Shown here piece after piece: positions 54,658-64,000 of a stretch of DNA of 64,000 nucleotides. The notes beneath the pieces were generated by a model. The model saw only the letters and a program-made list of their open reading frames with translations. It searched no databases and had not been told where the DNA came from. The DNA is from CAVORB01 sp963736235 (GTDB lineage: Bacteria > Pseudomonadota > Gammaproteobacteria > Chromatiales > Chromatiaceae). The DNA lies in contig CAVTOR010000004.1 of the NCBI GenBank assembly GCA_963736235.1, positions 62,001-126,000 on the forward strand. Direction: 5' to 3'. Positions within the stretch are counted from its first letter, which is position 1, and every line of letters begins with the position of its first letter. Position numbers and translations under genes: made by a program.

Positions 54658-55326
54658 ATGACAAGATGTTCTCACCCGCCCGGCGCGGCGCCGACCCGCT
54701 GGGGCTGGATACCCAGGCTGTGCATCGCCCTGCTCGGACTGGGCCTCATCGCCCCGGTCAATGCCAGCGCCGGGGGAGCCGATCTGATGAAGGACTATCT
54801 CAGCGGGCTGCGTACCCTGAGCTCAAAGTTCGAGCAGATCACCTTGAGCGCGGACGGCGGACGCATGATGGAATCCACCGGAACCCTCTATCTCAAGCGG
54901 CCCGGGAAGTTTCGCTGGGAGTACGACGCACCCGACGCGCAGGTGATCGTGGCGGACGGGGACCGGGTATGGCTGCATGACCTGGAACTGGATCAGGTCT
55001 CCCACAAGGGGCAGGATGCGGCCCTGAGCGGCACCCCGGCCCAACTGCTGGCGAACGAGGATCCGATCGAGAAACATTTCGAGGTCGCGCCGTGGGACGC
55101 GGGCGACGAGCGGCAATGGGTCGAGCTCACACCCAGGGCGAACGACACCCAAGTGGTGAAGATACGCATCGGCTTCATCGGCGATCGGCTGGACACCCTG
55201 CTCATGGAAGACAGCTTTGGCCAGCTCACCCGCTTTAGCTTTACCGATACCAAGCGCAATCCCAGCCTGAATGACAGCCTCTTCCGCCTGCCGCGATCGG
55301 CCACTAGCGATTTCATCGAGTTCTGA
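54658..55326 (+). CDS. lolA: Outer-membrane lipoprotein carrier protein LolA
   Basis: A 222-residue periplasmic chaperone that carries lipoproteins from the LolCDE complex to LolB. Signal peptide about residues 13-40 (WIPRLCIALLGLGLIAPVNASA). The mature part has LMKDYLSGLRTLSSKFEQIT and FRWEYDAPDAQVIVADGDR, the core of the open beta-barrel, and ends with SLFRLPRSATSDFIEF. I start at ATG 54658; an upstream ATG at 54619 would add 13 unlikely residues. Confidence 0.95.
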   Translation: MTRCSHPPGAAPTRWGWIPRLCIALLGLGLIAPVNASAGGADLMKDYLSGLRTLSSKFEQITLSADGGRMMESTGTLYLKRPGKFRWEYDAPDAQVIVADGDRVWLHDLELDQVSHKGQDAALSGTPAQLLANEDPIEKHFEVAPWDAGDERQWVELTPRANDTQVVKIRIGFIGDRLDTLLMEDSFGQLTRFSFTDTKRNPSLNDSLFRLPRSATSDFIEF

Positions 55327-55428
55327 AGGCGCCGCAGACGGTGCGGCCACAATGAGTAGGGACAGCGGCGGTCGGTGCCGCGATTGCCGTAACGTACGGG
55401 CACGTACCCGCGCTAACGTGGGATCGCG

Positions 55429-56806
55429 ATGGCCCCCGCGCCGCCGCCTCTTGCTTCCACTGCCGTGAGCACCGCCTTCCAGACGTTGGACAGACCCCTT
55501 GCGGAGCGCATGCGCCCGCGCACCCTGGACGAATTCGTCGGTCAGCAACATCTGCTCGCGCCGGGCAAGCCGCTGCGCCGCGCCATCGAGGCGGACCGCC
55601 CGCACTCCATGATCTTCTGGGGGCCGCCCGGCACCGGAAAGACCACGCTTGGCGCGGCTCTTGGCCGGCTGCCGTAACGCCCACTTCATGCGCTTGTCGG
55701 CGGTGCTGTCCGGGGTCAAGGACATCCGCGAAGCGGTCGCGCGGGCGAAGCAGGTGCGCGAGGTCGAAGGCCTCGGCAGCATCCTGTTCATCGACGAGGT
55801 CCATCGCTTCAACAAGGCCCAGCAGGACGCCTTCCTGCCACACGTGGAGGAGGGGACCCTGGTCTTCATCGGCGCCACGACGGAGAACCCCTCTTTCGAG
55901 CTCAACAATGCCCTCTTGTCGCGCGCCCGGGTTTACGTGCTCAAGGTGCTTCCCGTCGCCGACCTCGAGCGCATCATCGATCAGGCCCTCGGGGATACCG
56001 AGCGCGGTCTTGGCGGCTACGGTCTCAGGATAGACGCCGACCAGCGCCGACGGGTCGCCGAGGCGGCGGATGGCGATGCCCGGCGCGCGTTGAATCTGCT
56101 CGAGCTGGCCGCCGACCTGACCGATGGGGAGGAGATCGGGGATGAGGTGGTGGCGGAGGTGATCGCCGGCCACCTGCGCCGGTTCGACAAGGGGGGCGAC
56201 ATCTTCTACGACCAGATCTCGGCGCTGCACAAGTCGGTGCGCGGGTCATCGCCCGACGCGGCGCTTTACTGGCTGGCGCGCATGATCGACGGCGGTTGCG
56301 ATGCCCTCTACATCGCCCGCCGGGTGGTGCGCATGGCGAGCGAGGACATCGGCAACGCCGACCCGCGCGCCTTGCAGCTGGCGCTGGACGCCTGGGATGT
56401 GCAGGAACGGCTGGGCAGCCCGGAGGGCGAACTCGCGATCGCCCAGGCGGTGGTCTACCTCGCCTGCGCGGCCAAGAGCAACGCGGTCTACGCTGCATGG
56501 AACGCCGCCGTGGAGGGCGCGCGCAGCTCGGGCTCGCTGGAGGTGCCCGTGCACCTGCGCAACGCCCCGACGCGGCTCATGAAGGAGCTCGGGTACGGCA
56601 AGCGATACCGCTATGCACACGACGAGCCCGAGGCCTACGCTGCGGGCGAGAGCTACTTTCCCGAGGGTCTGGGAAGCCCCCGCTACTACCGGCCCGTGGA
56701 TCGGGGTCTGGAGATCCGCATCCGCGAGAAGCTCGCCCATCTTCGGGATCTGGACCGAGCGGCGGGCGGGGCAGCCAAGCCGGAGAAGGACCAAGGAGGG
56801 AGCTGA
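55429..56806 (+). CDS. rarA: Replication-associated recombination protein RarA (MgsA), frameshifted
   Basis: A clamp-loader-like AAA+ ATPase acting at stalled forks, about 450 residues. RPLAERMRPRTLDEFVGQQH is followed by Walker A GPPGTGKTTL. One extra G at 55651-55652 breaks the frame; without it the reading continues ARLLAGCRNAHFMRLSAVLS, then Walker B GSILFIDEVHRFNKAQQD, ENPSFELNNALLSRARV, and DGDARRALNLLEL, and the C-terminal tetramerisation domain SEDIGNADPRALQLALDAWD. ATG at 55429 gives the longest start; a GTG at 55465 (VSTAFQTL) is closer to the family start. Confidence 0.94.
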
Positions 56807-56826
56807 AGTTCAGGTGCGCCCGGTCG

Positions 56827-57681
56827 TCAGCGACTGCCGCTGCCGGAAATCCGCAGCAACAGCCGGTCCAGCCCGCGGGTGGAGAGGACGCGCCGCAGGT
56901 TGCCCAGCAGGTAAGTCGGGAAGGTCACATAGTAGCGGGGCCGCGGGCGCGGGCTTTCCAGGGCGTGGATCAGCTTGCCCAGCACCGCCTCCGGGGGGAG
57001 GGTGAAGGGCGCGGCGGGTCCCTTCTTGAGCAGGCGTTTCTCCATGGCGCGGTAGGTTTGGTGGTGGACGCTGTGCTCGGCGTCGATGTGTGCTCGGAAT
57101 TTCTCATGTCCGTTGGCACGGAAACGGCTCGCGATCGGGCCCGGCTCGATCAGCGAAACGGCGATGCCGCTGCCCGCGAGCTCCAGCCGCAAGGTGTCCG
57201 TCAGCCCCTCGAGCGCGAATTTGCTGGCGACATAGGCGCCGCGGTAGGGCAGGGTGACGAGGCCGAGCACCGAGCTGTTCTGTACGATGCGGCCCTCGCC
57301 TTGCCGGCGCATCACCGGGATCACCCGGCAGGTGAGCTCATGCCAACCGAGCAGATTGGTCTCCAGTTGAGCGCGCAGGACGGAGCGCGAGAGATCCTCC
57401 ACCGCACCGGGCTGGCCGTAGGCGCCGTTGTTGAACAGGGCGTAGAGGCGGCCGCCGGTGCGCCGCAATACCTCGTCCATCGCCCAGGCGATGCTGTCGC
57501 TGTCGTCCAGATCGAGCCGCAGGGCCTCCAGCCCCTCGGTAATCAGACGGTTCACGTCGGACTCGCGGCGCGCCGATGCGATCACCTGGTAACCGCGATC
57601 CGCCAGCCCGCGTGCGCAGGCATGGCCGATACCCGATGAGCAGCCGGTGATCAGAACGGCGCGATGACGCATGTCGGTCAT
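56827..57681 (-). CDS. Short-chain dehydrogenase/reductase
   Basis: A 284-residue NAD(P)-dependent oxidoreductase. The nucleotide site is TGCSSGIGHACARGLADRGY near residue 12, NNGA occurs as LFNNGAYGQPGAVE, the catalytic Ser is in VQNSSVLGLVTLP near residue 140 and the Tyr-x-x-x-Lys pair is YVASK near residue 155. Start ATG 57681 follows AAGGAG by seven bases. The substrate is unknown. The gene converges with rarA. Confidence 0.92.
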   Translation of the reverse strand: MTDMRHRAVLITGCSSGIGHACARGLADRGYQVIASARRESDVNRLITEGLEALRLDLDDSDSIAWAMDEVLRRTGGRLYALFNNGAYGQPGAVEDLSRSVLRAQLETNLLGWHELTCRVIPVMRRQGEGRIVQNSSVLGLVTLPYRGAYVASKFALEGLTDTLRLELAGSGIAVSLIEPGPIASRFRANGHEKFRAHIDAEHSVHHQTYRAMEKRLLKKGPAAPFTLPPEAVLGKLIHALESPRPRPRYYVTFPTYLLGNLRRVLSTRGLDRLLLRISGSGSR

Positions 57682-57834
57682 GGTCGGTCTCCTTGGGTGC
57701 CGGCGCCCCCGATGCCTTCGCGGCGTTCGTTGCACGGAACGCGCCGCGCGCCTTCGCCAACAGGGATGTTGAAAATCGTTCCGGAAACCCTATCCTCTCT
57801 CCGTTTTTCCAGTGGTAACTGGTGAGGAAACAAG

Positions 57835-58149
57835 ATGCCCATCTACGAATACCGTTGCGAGGACTGCGGTCACGAGCTGGAGGCGCTGCAAAAGGTCAGC
57901 GACGAGCCCCTGCTGGAGTGCCCGCAATGCGGACAGCCGGCGCTCAAGAAACTGATCTCGGCCGCTGGTTTCCGGCTCAAAGGAGGCGGATGGTACGAGA
58001 CCGACTTCAAGGGCGGCAACAAGCGAAACGTCCATGACGCGGGTGACAAGAAGGAAAGCGGAACCGCATCCGAGGGAAAGAAGGAGAAAGTGGACGCCAA
58101 GAAGAAGGCGGAACCCGAGCCAAAGCCCGCCGCATCGGCCAAGGGCTGA
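57835..58149 (+). CDS. FmdB-family zinc-ribbon protein
   Basis: A 104-residue protein. MPIYEYRCEDCGHELEALQ and LLECPQCGQPALKKLIS give two CxxC pairs binding one zinc (CEDCG, CPQCG), the FmdB pattern, followed by GGGWYETDFK and a Lys/Glu-rich disordered tail. Its function is unclear; fmdB commonly sits just before aspS in gammaproteobacteria, as here. Confidence 0.93.
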   Translation: MPIYEYRCEDCGHELEALQKVSDEPLLECPQCGQPALKKLISAAGFRLKGGGWYETDFKGGNKRNVHDAGDKKESGTASEGKKEKVDAKKKAEPEPKPAASAKG

Positions 58150-58263
58150 TTGCCGCCCCGTACCCTGCTTGCGCTGCCCCGCGCCGCTTAGTATCGTTCG
58201 CCTCTTTTTCGCGGCCGTTCCGGCCGTGGTCCAGGAAACCTTCAGACACCGGGGCAGAGAGAG

Positions 58264-60042
<1,779 letters not shown>

Positions 60043-60043
60043 G

Positions 60044-60613
60044 CACGGCTCAGCCGATCGAGCCGCCGCAAGGCGAGGACGAAGGCCTCGGCAACACATC
60101 GGCAGTCGTCGAACGGGATGCCGAGCAGCGTTCACCCCGGAGCCCGCAGGCCGCGAGGCGTACAAGCGCCCGGAGTCGGTCCTGGTGGTGGTCTTCACCT
60201 GGTCCGGGGAGTTCTTGCTGCTCCGCCGCAGCGAGCCCACAGGATTTTGGCAGTCCGTCACGGGCAGCCTGGAGGCGGGGGAAGGGGCGCGTTTGGCCGC
60301 GGTTCGCGAGCTGCGGGAGGAGACGGGTCTGAGGGTGTCGCCCTCACGTCTGCTCGATCTGCGCCGAGGCGAGCGTTTCCCGATCCTGCCGGCGTGGCGC
60401 GCCCGCTATGCGCCCGGCGTCCGCTACAATCAGGAGCGCTGGTTCGCGCTCATGCTGCCGGGCCGGCGACTGATTCGCCTGCATCCGGGCGATCACCTGG
60501 AGTATCGCTGGGTGCCGGCGCGCCAAGCCGCGTTCCTGGCCAGCTCGTGGACCAACCGCAAAGCCATCCTGGCGTTGGACCAGATGCGCATGTCCCCCGG
60601 ATATTTACGCTAA
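60044..60613 (+). CDS. nudB: Nudix hydrolase NudB-like, start unresolved
   Basis: A dihydroneopterin-triphosphate pyrophosphatase-like Nudix enzyme of folate synthesis. REAYKRPESVLVVVF and RRSEPTGFWQSVTGSLEAGE lead into the Nudix box, read here as GSLEAGEGARLAAVRELREETG (G-x5-E-x7-REUxEExGU). LEYRWVPARQAAFLASSWTNRKA is the typical C-terminal part. It follows aspS, its usual neighbour. No ATG, GTG or TTG is suitably placed in frame upstream; the first start, ATG 59993, lies inside aspS, so an indel between 60043 and 60160 is likely. Confidence 0.9.
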   Translation, partial: HGSADRAAARRGRRPRQHIGSRRTGCRAAFTPEPAGREAYKRPESVLVVVFTWSGEFLLLRRSEPTGFWQSVTGSLEAGEGARLAAVRELREETGLRVSPSRLLDLRRGERFPILPAWRARYAPGVRYNQERWFALMLPGRRLIRLHPGDHLEYRWVPARQAAFLASSWTNRKAILALDQMRMSPGYLR

Positions 60614-60695
60614 CCTCTTCCGTCCGCAACCCCGCAATCCGTGGGGCGTCCTCAAGCCGCGCGGATGTTCAGCGTCCGTTTCGCGCGGGCCTCGG

Positions 60696-60881
60696 CTAAC
60701 GCACGAGCGCCACGAGCAGCACCACGAGCCCCACGACCAGCGCGAGGGGCAGGACCACCGCCTGCCAGTCCCCCTTCTCCGCCTTCGGGCCCTGTTCCTG
60801 CCATTGCTTGAAGGCGGGCCACAGGAAGAAGAGCATCATGACCAGAACCGCGGCCAGGGCAATCTTTCCGAACAGCTCCAT
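60696..60881 (-). CDS. Small two-helix membrane protein
   Basis: A 61-residue protein: MELFGKIALAAVLVMMLFFLWPAFKQWQEQGPKAEKG followed by a second hydrophobic helix to the C-terminal arginine. Two transmembrane segments flank a charged loop. GGAGA lies nine bases before the start. Its amino-acid pattern matches the short uncharacterised membrane proteins found near aspS or BI-1 in related gammaproteobacteria, but I cannot name a family. Confidence 0.7.
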   Translation of the reverse strand: MELFGKIALAAVLVMMLFFLWPAFKQWQEQGPKAEKGDWQAVVLPLALVVGLVVLLVALVR

Positions 60882-60973
60882 TGAAAGGTCTCCGCTGCGA
60901 AATCACCAGCCCGGCCATCCCTTGTCCGGGTTCACCGCCGCTATCGCGGCGTGCGGCAATGGATACCGGCCGA

Positions 60974-61000
60974 AACAAAAACCCCGGCGCGGGGCCGGGG
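60974..61000 (-). terminator. Intrinsic terminator after the BI-1 gene
   Basis: On the minus strand CCCCGGC-(CCCGC)-GCCGGGG is followed by TTTTTGTTTC, a textbook rho-independent terminator 26 bases after the BI-1 stop. Confidence 0.85.
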
Positions 61001-61026
61001 CATACACTCAACCCGAGAGGGTCGCG

Positions 61027-61697
61027 CTATTCGTCGCCCATGATGCCCAGGATCTGCAGCAGGCTGACGAAGATGTTGAAGATGCTGAGATACAGGCCGT
61101 AGGTCGCCAGTGATGTAGTTCGTCTCCCCGCCGTTGATGATGCGGCTGGTGTCGAACAGGATGAACGCGCTCATGAGCAGGATGATGGCACGCCGAGATC
61201 GCCAGGGCCAGAGCAGGCATGGCGAGAAAGATGTTCGCCAGCATGGCGACGACCACGACCATCATGCCCGCGAACACGAAGCCGCCGAGGAAGCTGAAGT
61301 CGCGCTTGCTCGTCAGCGCGTAGCCGGAGAGCCCGAGAAAGATGATGCCGGTGCCGCCGAAGGCGGTGGCGATGATCTCCGGGCCCCTGGGCAGGGCGAG
61401 ATACATGCTCAGGATCGATCCAAGACCGAAGCCCAGCAGGCCAGTGATCGCGAAGATCACACCGATACCCTTGGACGAATTGGCGGTACGTGGCAGAACG
61501 AACATGCCCATGACCATCGCAGCGATGACCGAGACGAGGTACATCCAGCTAGGCACTTGCAGAGCCATGGACACGACTGCCATCACGGCGCTGAAGGCGA
61601 GCGTGCCGGAGAGCAGCAAATAGGTGTTCTTCAACACCTTGTTGGTGGCGACCGCGCGCTCAGCACCATGCATCACGGAGTAGCTTTGGTTTGCCAT
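61027..61697 (-). CDS. Bax inhibitor-1/YccA family protein, two frameshifts
   Basis: A seven-helix integral membrane protein of the BI-1/YccA family, about 222 residues. The start reads MANQSYSVMHGAERAVATNK and the middle GIGVIFAITGLLGFGLGSIL, GVGL-type ISLGLSGYALTSKRDFSFLG and GMMVVVVAMLANIFLAMP. Two one-base insertions, at about 61188-61192 and 61105-61110, break the last third; read without them the end is LMSAFILFDTSRIINGGETN followed by ATYGLYLSIFNIF and SLLQILGIMGDE, the canonical family C-terminus. YccA in E. coli modulates FtsH; here the role is unproven. I regard the shifts as likely sequence errors. Confidence 0.92.
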
Positions 61698-61812
61698 TGA
61701 GATCGTTTCTCCTCGAATCGCTAGTGAATAATCTATCGGGCGCTAAGACCAGGAGCGCTGCAACGAGTTCCGAAGCATACCGAACAAGCTGCAAAGTGCA
61801 ACCACCGGCACG

Positions 61813-61841
61813 TTGGACCGCGATCGGAACTCCGGTATCCT
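61813..61841 (+). promoter_or_regulatory. Possible promoter of tRNA-Ser
   Basis: TTGGAC (61813-61818) and TATCCT (61836-61841) are 17 bases apart, upstream of tRNA-Ser; the resulting leader would be about 70 bases. Confidence 0.45.
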
Positions 61842-61914
61842 TCGCTCGTTGGTACTTCGAGCGTCCTCAGCAGGGAACATGGGGATGCTGGAACCGGTTC
61901 CAACGACCCTTTCC

Positions 61915-62002
61915 GGAGAGGTGGCTGAGCGGCCGAAAGCGGCGGTCTTGAAAACCGTTGAGGGGCAACCCTCCGTGGGTTCGAATCCCACCCTCTCCGC
62001 CA
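61915..62002 (+). tRNA. tRNA-Ser (UGA)
   Basis: An 88-base class II tRNA with a 7-bp acceptor stem (GGAGAGG/CCTCTCC), anticodon TGA in CTTGAAA, a long variable arm (GAGGGGCAACCCTC) and encoded GCCA end. It is complete. Confidence 0.97.
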
Positions 62003-62219
62003 ATTCCCGTGACTCGCCTCTGCGCATGCCCGTGCCGTCGGCGTGTTGGCTCCTTCGCATGCATGGCCGCCGTCGGGCATCAGCGCCCTGGTTCCCGGGG
62101 ATTGATCTTCTACGGAGATTGGGAAACTATAGACAATTTAGAACAACTTAATGGGCCGCTGGTAGATCGCGTCTCCTAAGGAATGTCGATCACGCGGGGG
62201 GCAGCGGGATGGCAAATTC

Positions 62220-62864
62220 ATGATCAAAGTGTTTCTGGTCGATGACCATGAACTGGTGCGAACCGGGATCCGCCGCATCCTGGAGGAAGCCGGTGACATC
62301 GTGGTGGTGGGGGAGGCCGCGGACGGAGACGAGGCGCTCAAGGCTGCTCGCAAGGCGGAGCCGGACGTGGTGCTGATGGATGTAAACATGCCGGGCATGG
62401 GGGGCATCGAGGCGACTCGGCGCATGGTGCGGCTGATTCCCAACGCCAAGGTCATTGCCCTCACGGTACTGGACGATGACCCCTTCCCAGCGCGCCTGAA
62501 CGACGCGGGCGCCGTGGGCTATCTCACCAAGGGCTGTCCGGCCAAGGAGATGATCGAGGCGGTGCGCACGGTGCATCGCGGTCTTCCCTACGTTGCCTCC
62601 AGCGTCGCACGCAAGCACATGATCGCGGATTGGCAGGGCATGACCTCGACGCCCTTTCAGGAGCTGTCCGCGCGCGAGATGCAGGTCGCGATGATGATCC
62701 TGGACGGACAACGAACCCAGGACATCTCGGATGCGCTTTCCCTCAGTCCTAAGACCGTCAGCACCTATCGCCAGCGCATTTACGAGAAGCTGCGGGTGAA
62801 GACGGATGTGGAGCTCACCCGCCTGGCCTATCGTCACGGCCTCATCGTGGAGCAGGGCAAGTGA
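62220..62864 (+). CDS. uvrY: Response regulator UvrY/GacA
   Basis: A 214-residue two-component regulator. Receiver domain residues 1-120 with the phospho-acceptor Asp54 in VVLMDVNMPG and acidic pocket D8/D9; the C-terminal LuxR-type helix-turn-helix has LSAREMQVAMMILDGQRTQD and SLSPKTVSTYRQRIYEKL. GacA/UvrY with its sensor controls the Csr small-RNA system. Here the usual uvrY-uvrC pairing is interrupted by a uracil-DNA glycosylase gene. Confidence 0.96.
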   Translation: MIKVFLVDDHELVRTGIRRILEEAGDIVVVGEAADGDEALKAARKAEPDVVLMDVNMPGMGGIEATRRMVRLIPNAKVIALTVLDDDPFPARLNDAGAVGYLTKGCPAKEMIEAVRTVHRGLPYVASSVARKHMIADWQGMTSTPFQELSAREMQVAMMILDGQRTQDISDALSLSPKTVSTYRQRIYEKLRVKTDVELTRLAYRHGLIVEQGK

Positions 62865-62907
62865 GCCGCTCGGCAACCACCATCCTCGGATTGATCTTTC
62901 CAGAGTC

Positions 62908-63612
62908 ATGACCGCGGTTGAGGCGGCGGCGCTGCCGCCGGAATGGTTCGCGCCGGGCTGCGCGCGCTGCGAGCGCCTCGCCGGTCACCTGAAGCTCGTG
63001 CGTGCCGCTTATCCGAACTACCACGCCGCACCCGTGCCGCCATTCGGCGATCCGCGAGCGAGGCTCCTCATCGTCGGGTTGGCGCCCGGGATGCACGGCG
63101 CGAACGCCAGCGGCCGGCCCTTCACCGGTGACTATGCCGGCATCCTGCTCTACGAGACCCTTCACCGTTTCGGCTTCGCGGATCGGCCCGAGTCCCTCGC
63201 GGCGGACGATGGTCTGCGGCTGTCTGGCTGCCGCATCACCAACGCCGTCAAGTGCCTGCCGCCGGAGAACAAGCCGACTGGCGCCGAGGTCAGAAACTGC
63301 AATCCCTTTCTGCGCGCGGAGCTTGCCGCACTGGAGCCGGCCGGTGTCGTGCTGGCGCTCGGTCTGGTGGCCCATCATGCGGTGCTGAGAGCGCTGGATC
63401 TCAAGCAGAGCGACTATCGTTTTGGCCATGGGGCGGAGCACGCGCTGCCGGCGGGGCGCAGGCTGCTCGATTCCTACCATTGCAGCCGCTACAACACCCA
63501 GACCCGCCGCCTGACGACCGAGATGTTCCAGGCCGTCGTGTCCCGCGCCCGCGCCCTGGTCGAAGATCGCCCTGACCAGCCACTCGACGATGCCGGCGAC
63601 CGATCCCCGTGA
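62908..63612 (+). CDS. Uracil-DNA glycosylase, family 5 (UDGb-like)
   Basis: A 234-residue DNA repair enzyme. Motif 1 LLIVGLAPGMHGANASGRPF and TGDYAGILLYETLHRFG match the family-5 signature G-L-A-P-x-x-H-G-A-N; motif 2 is SYHCSRYNTQTRRLT. Cysteines APGCARCERL and CRITNAVKCLPP fit the 4Fe-4S site of families 4 and 5. It removes uracil or related damaged bases. GTG of uvrC follows directly after its stop, so the two are cotranscribed. Confidence 0.9.
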   Translation: MTAVEAAALPPEWFAPGCARCERLAGHLKLVRAAYPNYHAAPVPPFGDPRARLLIVGLAPGMHGANASGRPFTGDYAGILLYETLHRFGFADRPESLAADDGLRLSGCRITNAVKCLPPENKPTGAEVRNCNPFLRAELAALEPAGVVLALGLVAHHAVLRALDLKQSDYRFGHGAEHALPAGRRLLDSYHCSRYNTQTRRLTTEMFQAVVSRARALVEDRPDQPLDDAGDRSP

Positions 63613-64000
63613 GTGCTGAAGCAGATCCCGCCGCGCCCCGGCGTCTACCGGATGCTCGATGCGGTCGGCTCGGTCCTATACGTCGGCAAGGCAAAGAATC
63701 TCAAGCGCCGCGTCGCGAGCTACTTCACGCGTTCTCTCAACCGTCGCCTGCAGGTGATGGTGTCGCAGGTCGCGGACATCGAGTTCACGGTGACTGCGAC
63801 CGAGGGCGAGGCCCTCCTGCTGGAGAACAACCTCATCAAGTTCTTGCGGCCGCGCTTCAACGTGCTGCTGCGTGACGACAAGAGCTACCCTTACATCCGC
63901 CTCACGACCGCAGACCTTTTCCCGCGACTCGCCTTTTATCGCGGTTCCACTTCGGGACGCGATCGCTTCTTCGGTCCCTATCCCAGCGCCTGGGCGGTGC
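63613..64000 (+). CDS. uvrC: Excinuclease ABC subunit UvrC, N-terminal part
   Basis: The 129 codons seen read KQIPPRPGVYRMLDAVGSVL then YVGKAKNLKRRVASYFTRSL: the GIY-YIG endonuclease domain of UvrC (here VYR and YVG). LLENNLIKFLRPRFNVLLRD and SYPYIRLTTAD follow. The gene runs off the end of the window. The GTG start at 63613 is the first in-frame codon after the glycosylase stop. The protein appears about ten residues shorter at the N-terminus than usual. Confidence 0.95.
   Translation, partial: MLKQIPPRPGVYRMLDAVGSVLYVGKAKNLKRRVASYFTRSLNRRLQVMVSQVADIEFTVTATEGEALLLENNLIKFLRPRFNVLLRDDKSYPYIRLTTADLFPRLAFYRGSTSGRDRFFGPYPSAWAV

Noticed and set aside
61733..62064. Short ORFs with RVGFEPTEGCPSTVF and similar
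   Set aside because: Antisense translation of tRNA-Ser, a classic false gene.

Overview
The window looks like chromosomal DNA of a high-GC, autotrophic gammaproteobacterium, probably a sulfur oxidiser of the Chromatiales/Ectothiorhodospiraceae type. The basis is phosphoribulokinase (Calvin cycle), a DsrC/TusE-family protein with the two-cysteine C-terminal arm, c-type cytochromes, TRAP transport, and typical gammaproteobacterial gene neighbourhoods (ftsK-lolA-rarA, aat-bpt-infA, aspS-nudB, uvrY-uvrC). The taxonomic placement is inference from gene content; no rRNA gene is present.

Layout. 1-9.6 kb: 3' part of katG, a DctPQM TRAP transporter on the minus strand, a GNAT acetyltransferase, a DUF971-MoaD fusion, a fumarylacetoacetate-hydrolase-family protein, and a phosphate transporter (PiT plus its DUF47/PhoU-like partner). 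10-20 kb: an accessory island with two tiny Lys/Ala-rich proteins, a nucleotidyltransferase remnant fused to an hsdM scrap, a DUF6933 protein, a small alpha/beta hydrolase, and a Type I restriction-modification operon (hsdR-hsdS-mntA-hepT-hsdM). That operon carries a HEPN/MNT toxin-antitoxin pair inside it and is invaded three times by a C-rich palindromic repeat; hsdR and hsdS are broken, while hsdM, hepT and mntA are intact. 20-30 kb: MsrB-MsrA, prk, then a glycan-type patch (methyltransferase, 902-residue double glycosyltransferase, sulfotransferase-like gene) and hypothetical proteins. 30-36.6 kb: M48 lipoprotein protease, AttH/CrtC-like lipocalin protein, and a redox cluster of a di-haem cytochrome lipoprotein, a cytochrome c'-like protein, a Tat-exported gluconate-2-dehydrogenase-subunit-3 homologue and a GMC flavoprotein. 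36.6-41.5 kb: tRNA-fMet, glgC, two hydrolases, the DsrC-like gene. 41.6-46.6 kb: an exbB-exbD-tonB-DUF3050-HugZ operon (haem/iron handling) divergent from a TauE/SafE-type membrane protein and a GAFTGA-less relative of sigma-54 activators. 46.7-64 kb: mostly housekeeping: infA, bpt, aat, trxB, ald, ftsK, lolA, rarA, aspS, nudB, a BI-1 protein, tRNA-Ser, uvrY, a family-5 uracil-DNA glycosylase and the start of uvrC.

Two cross-cutting observations matter for any reader. First, nine frameshifts in eight otherwise well-conserved genes (katG, fah, pit, the sulfotransferase, tonB, the DUF482 protein, rarA, and BI-1 twice) are all explained by one extra base, often in a G/C run. I take these mainly as insertion errors in the underlying assembly rather than real decay, although hsdS shows several different lesions and may be truly dead. 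Second, a compound repeat with several hairpins occurs in opposite orientation at 29.2-29.4 kb and 54.5-54.6 kb. I see no CRISPR array, prophage, transposase or rRNA.
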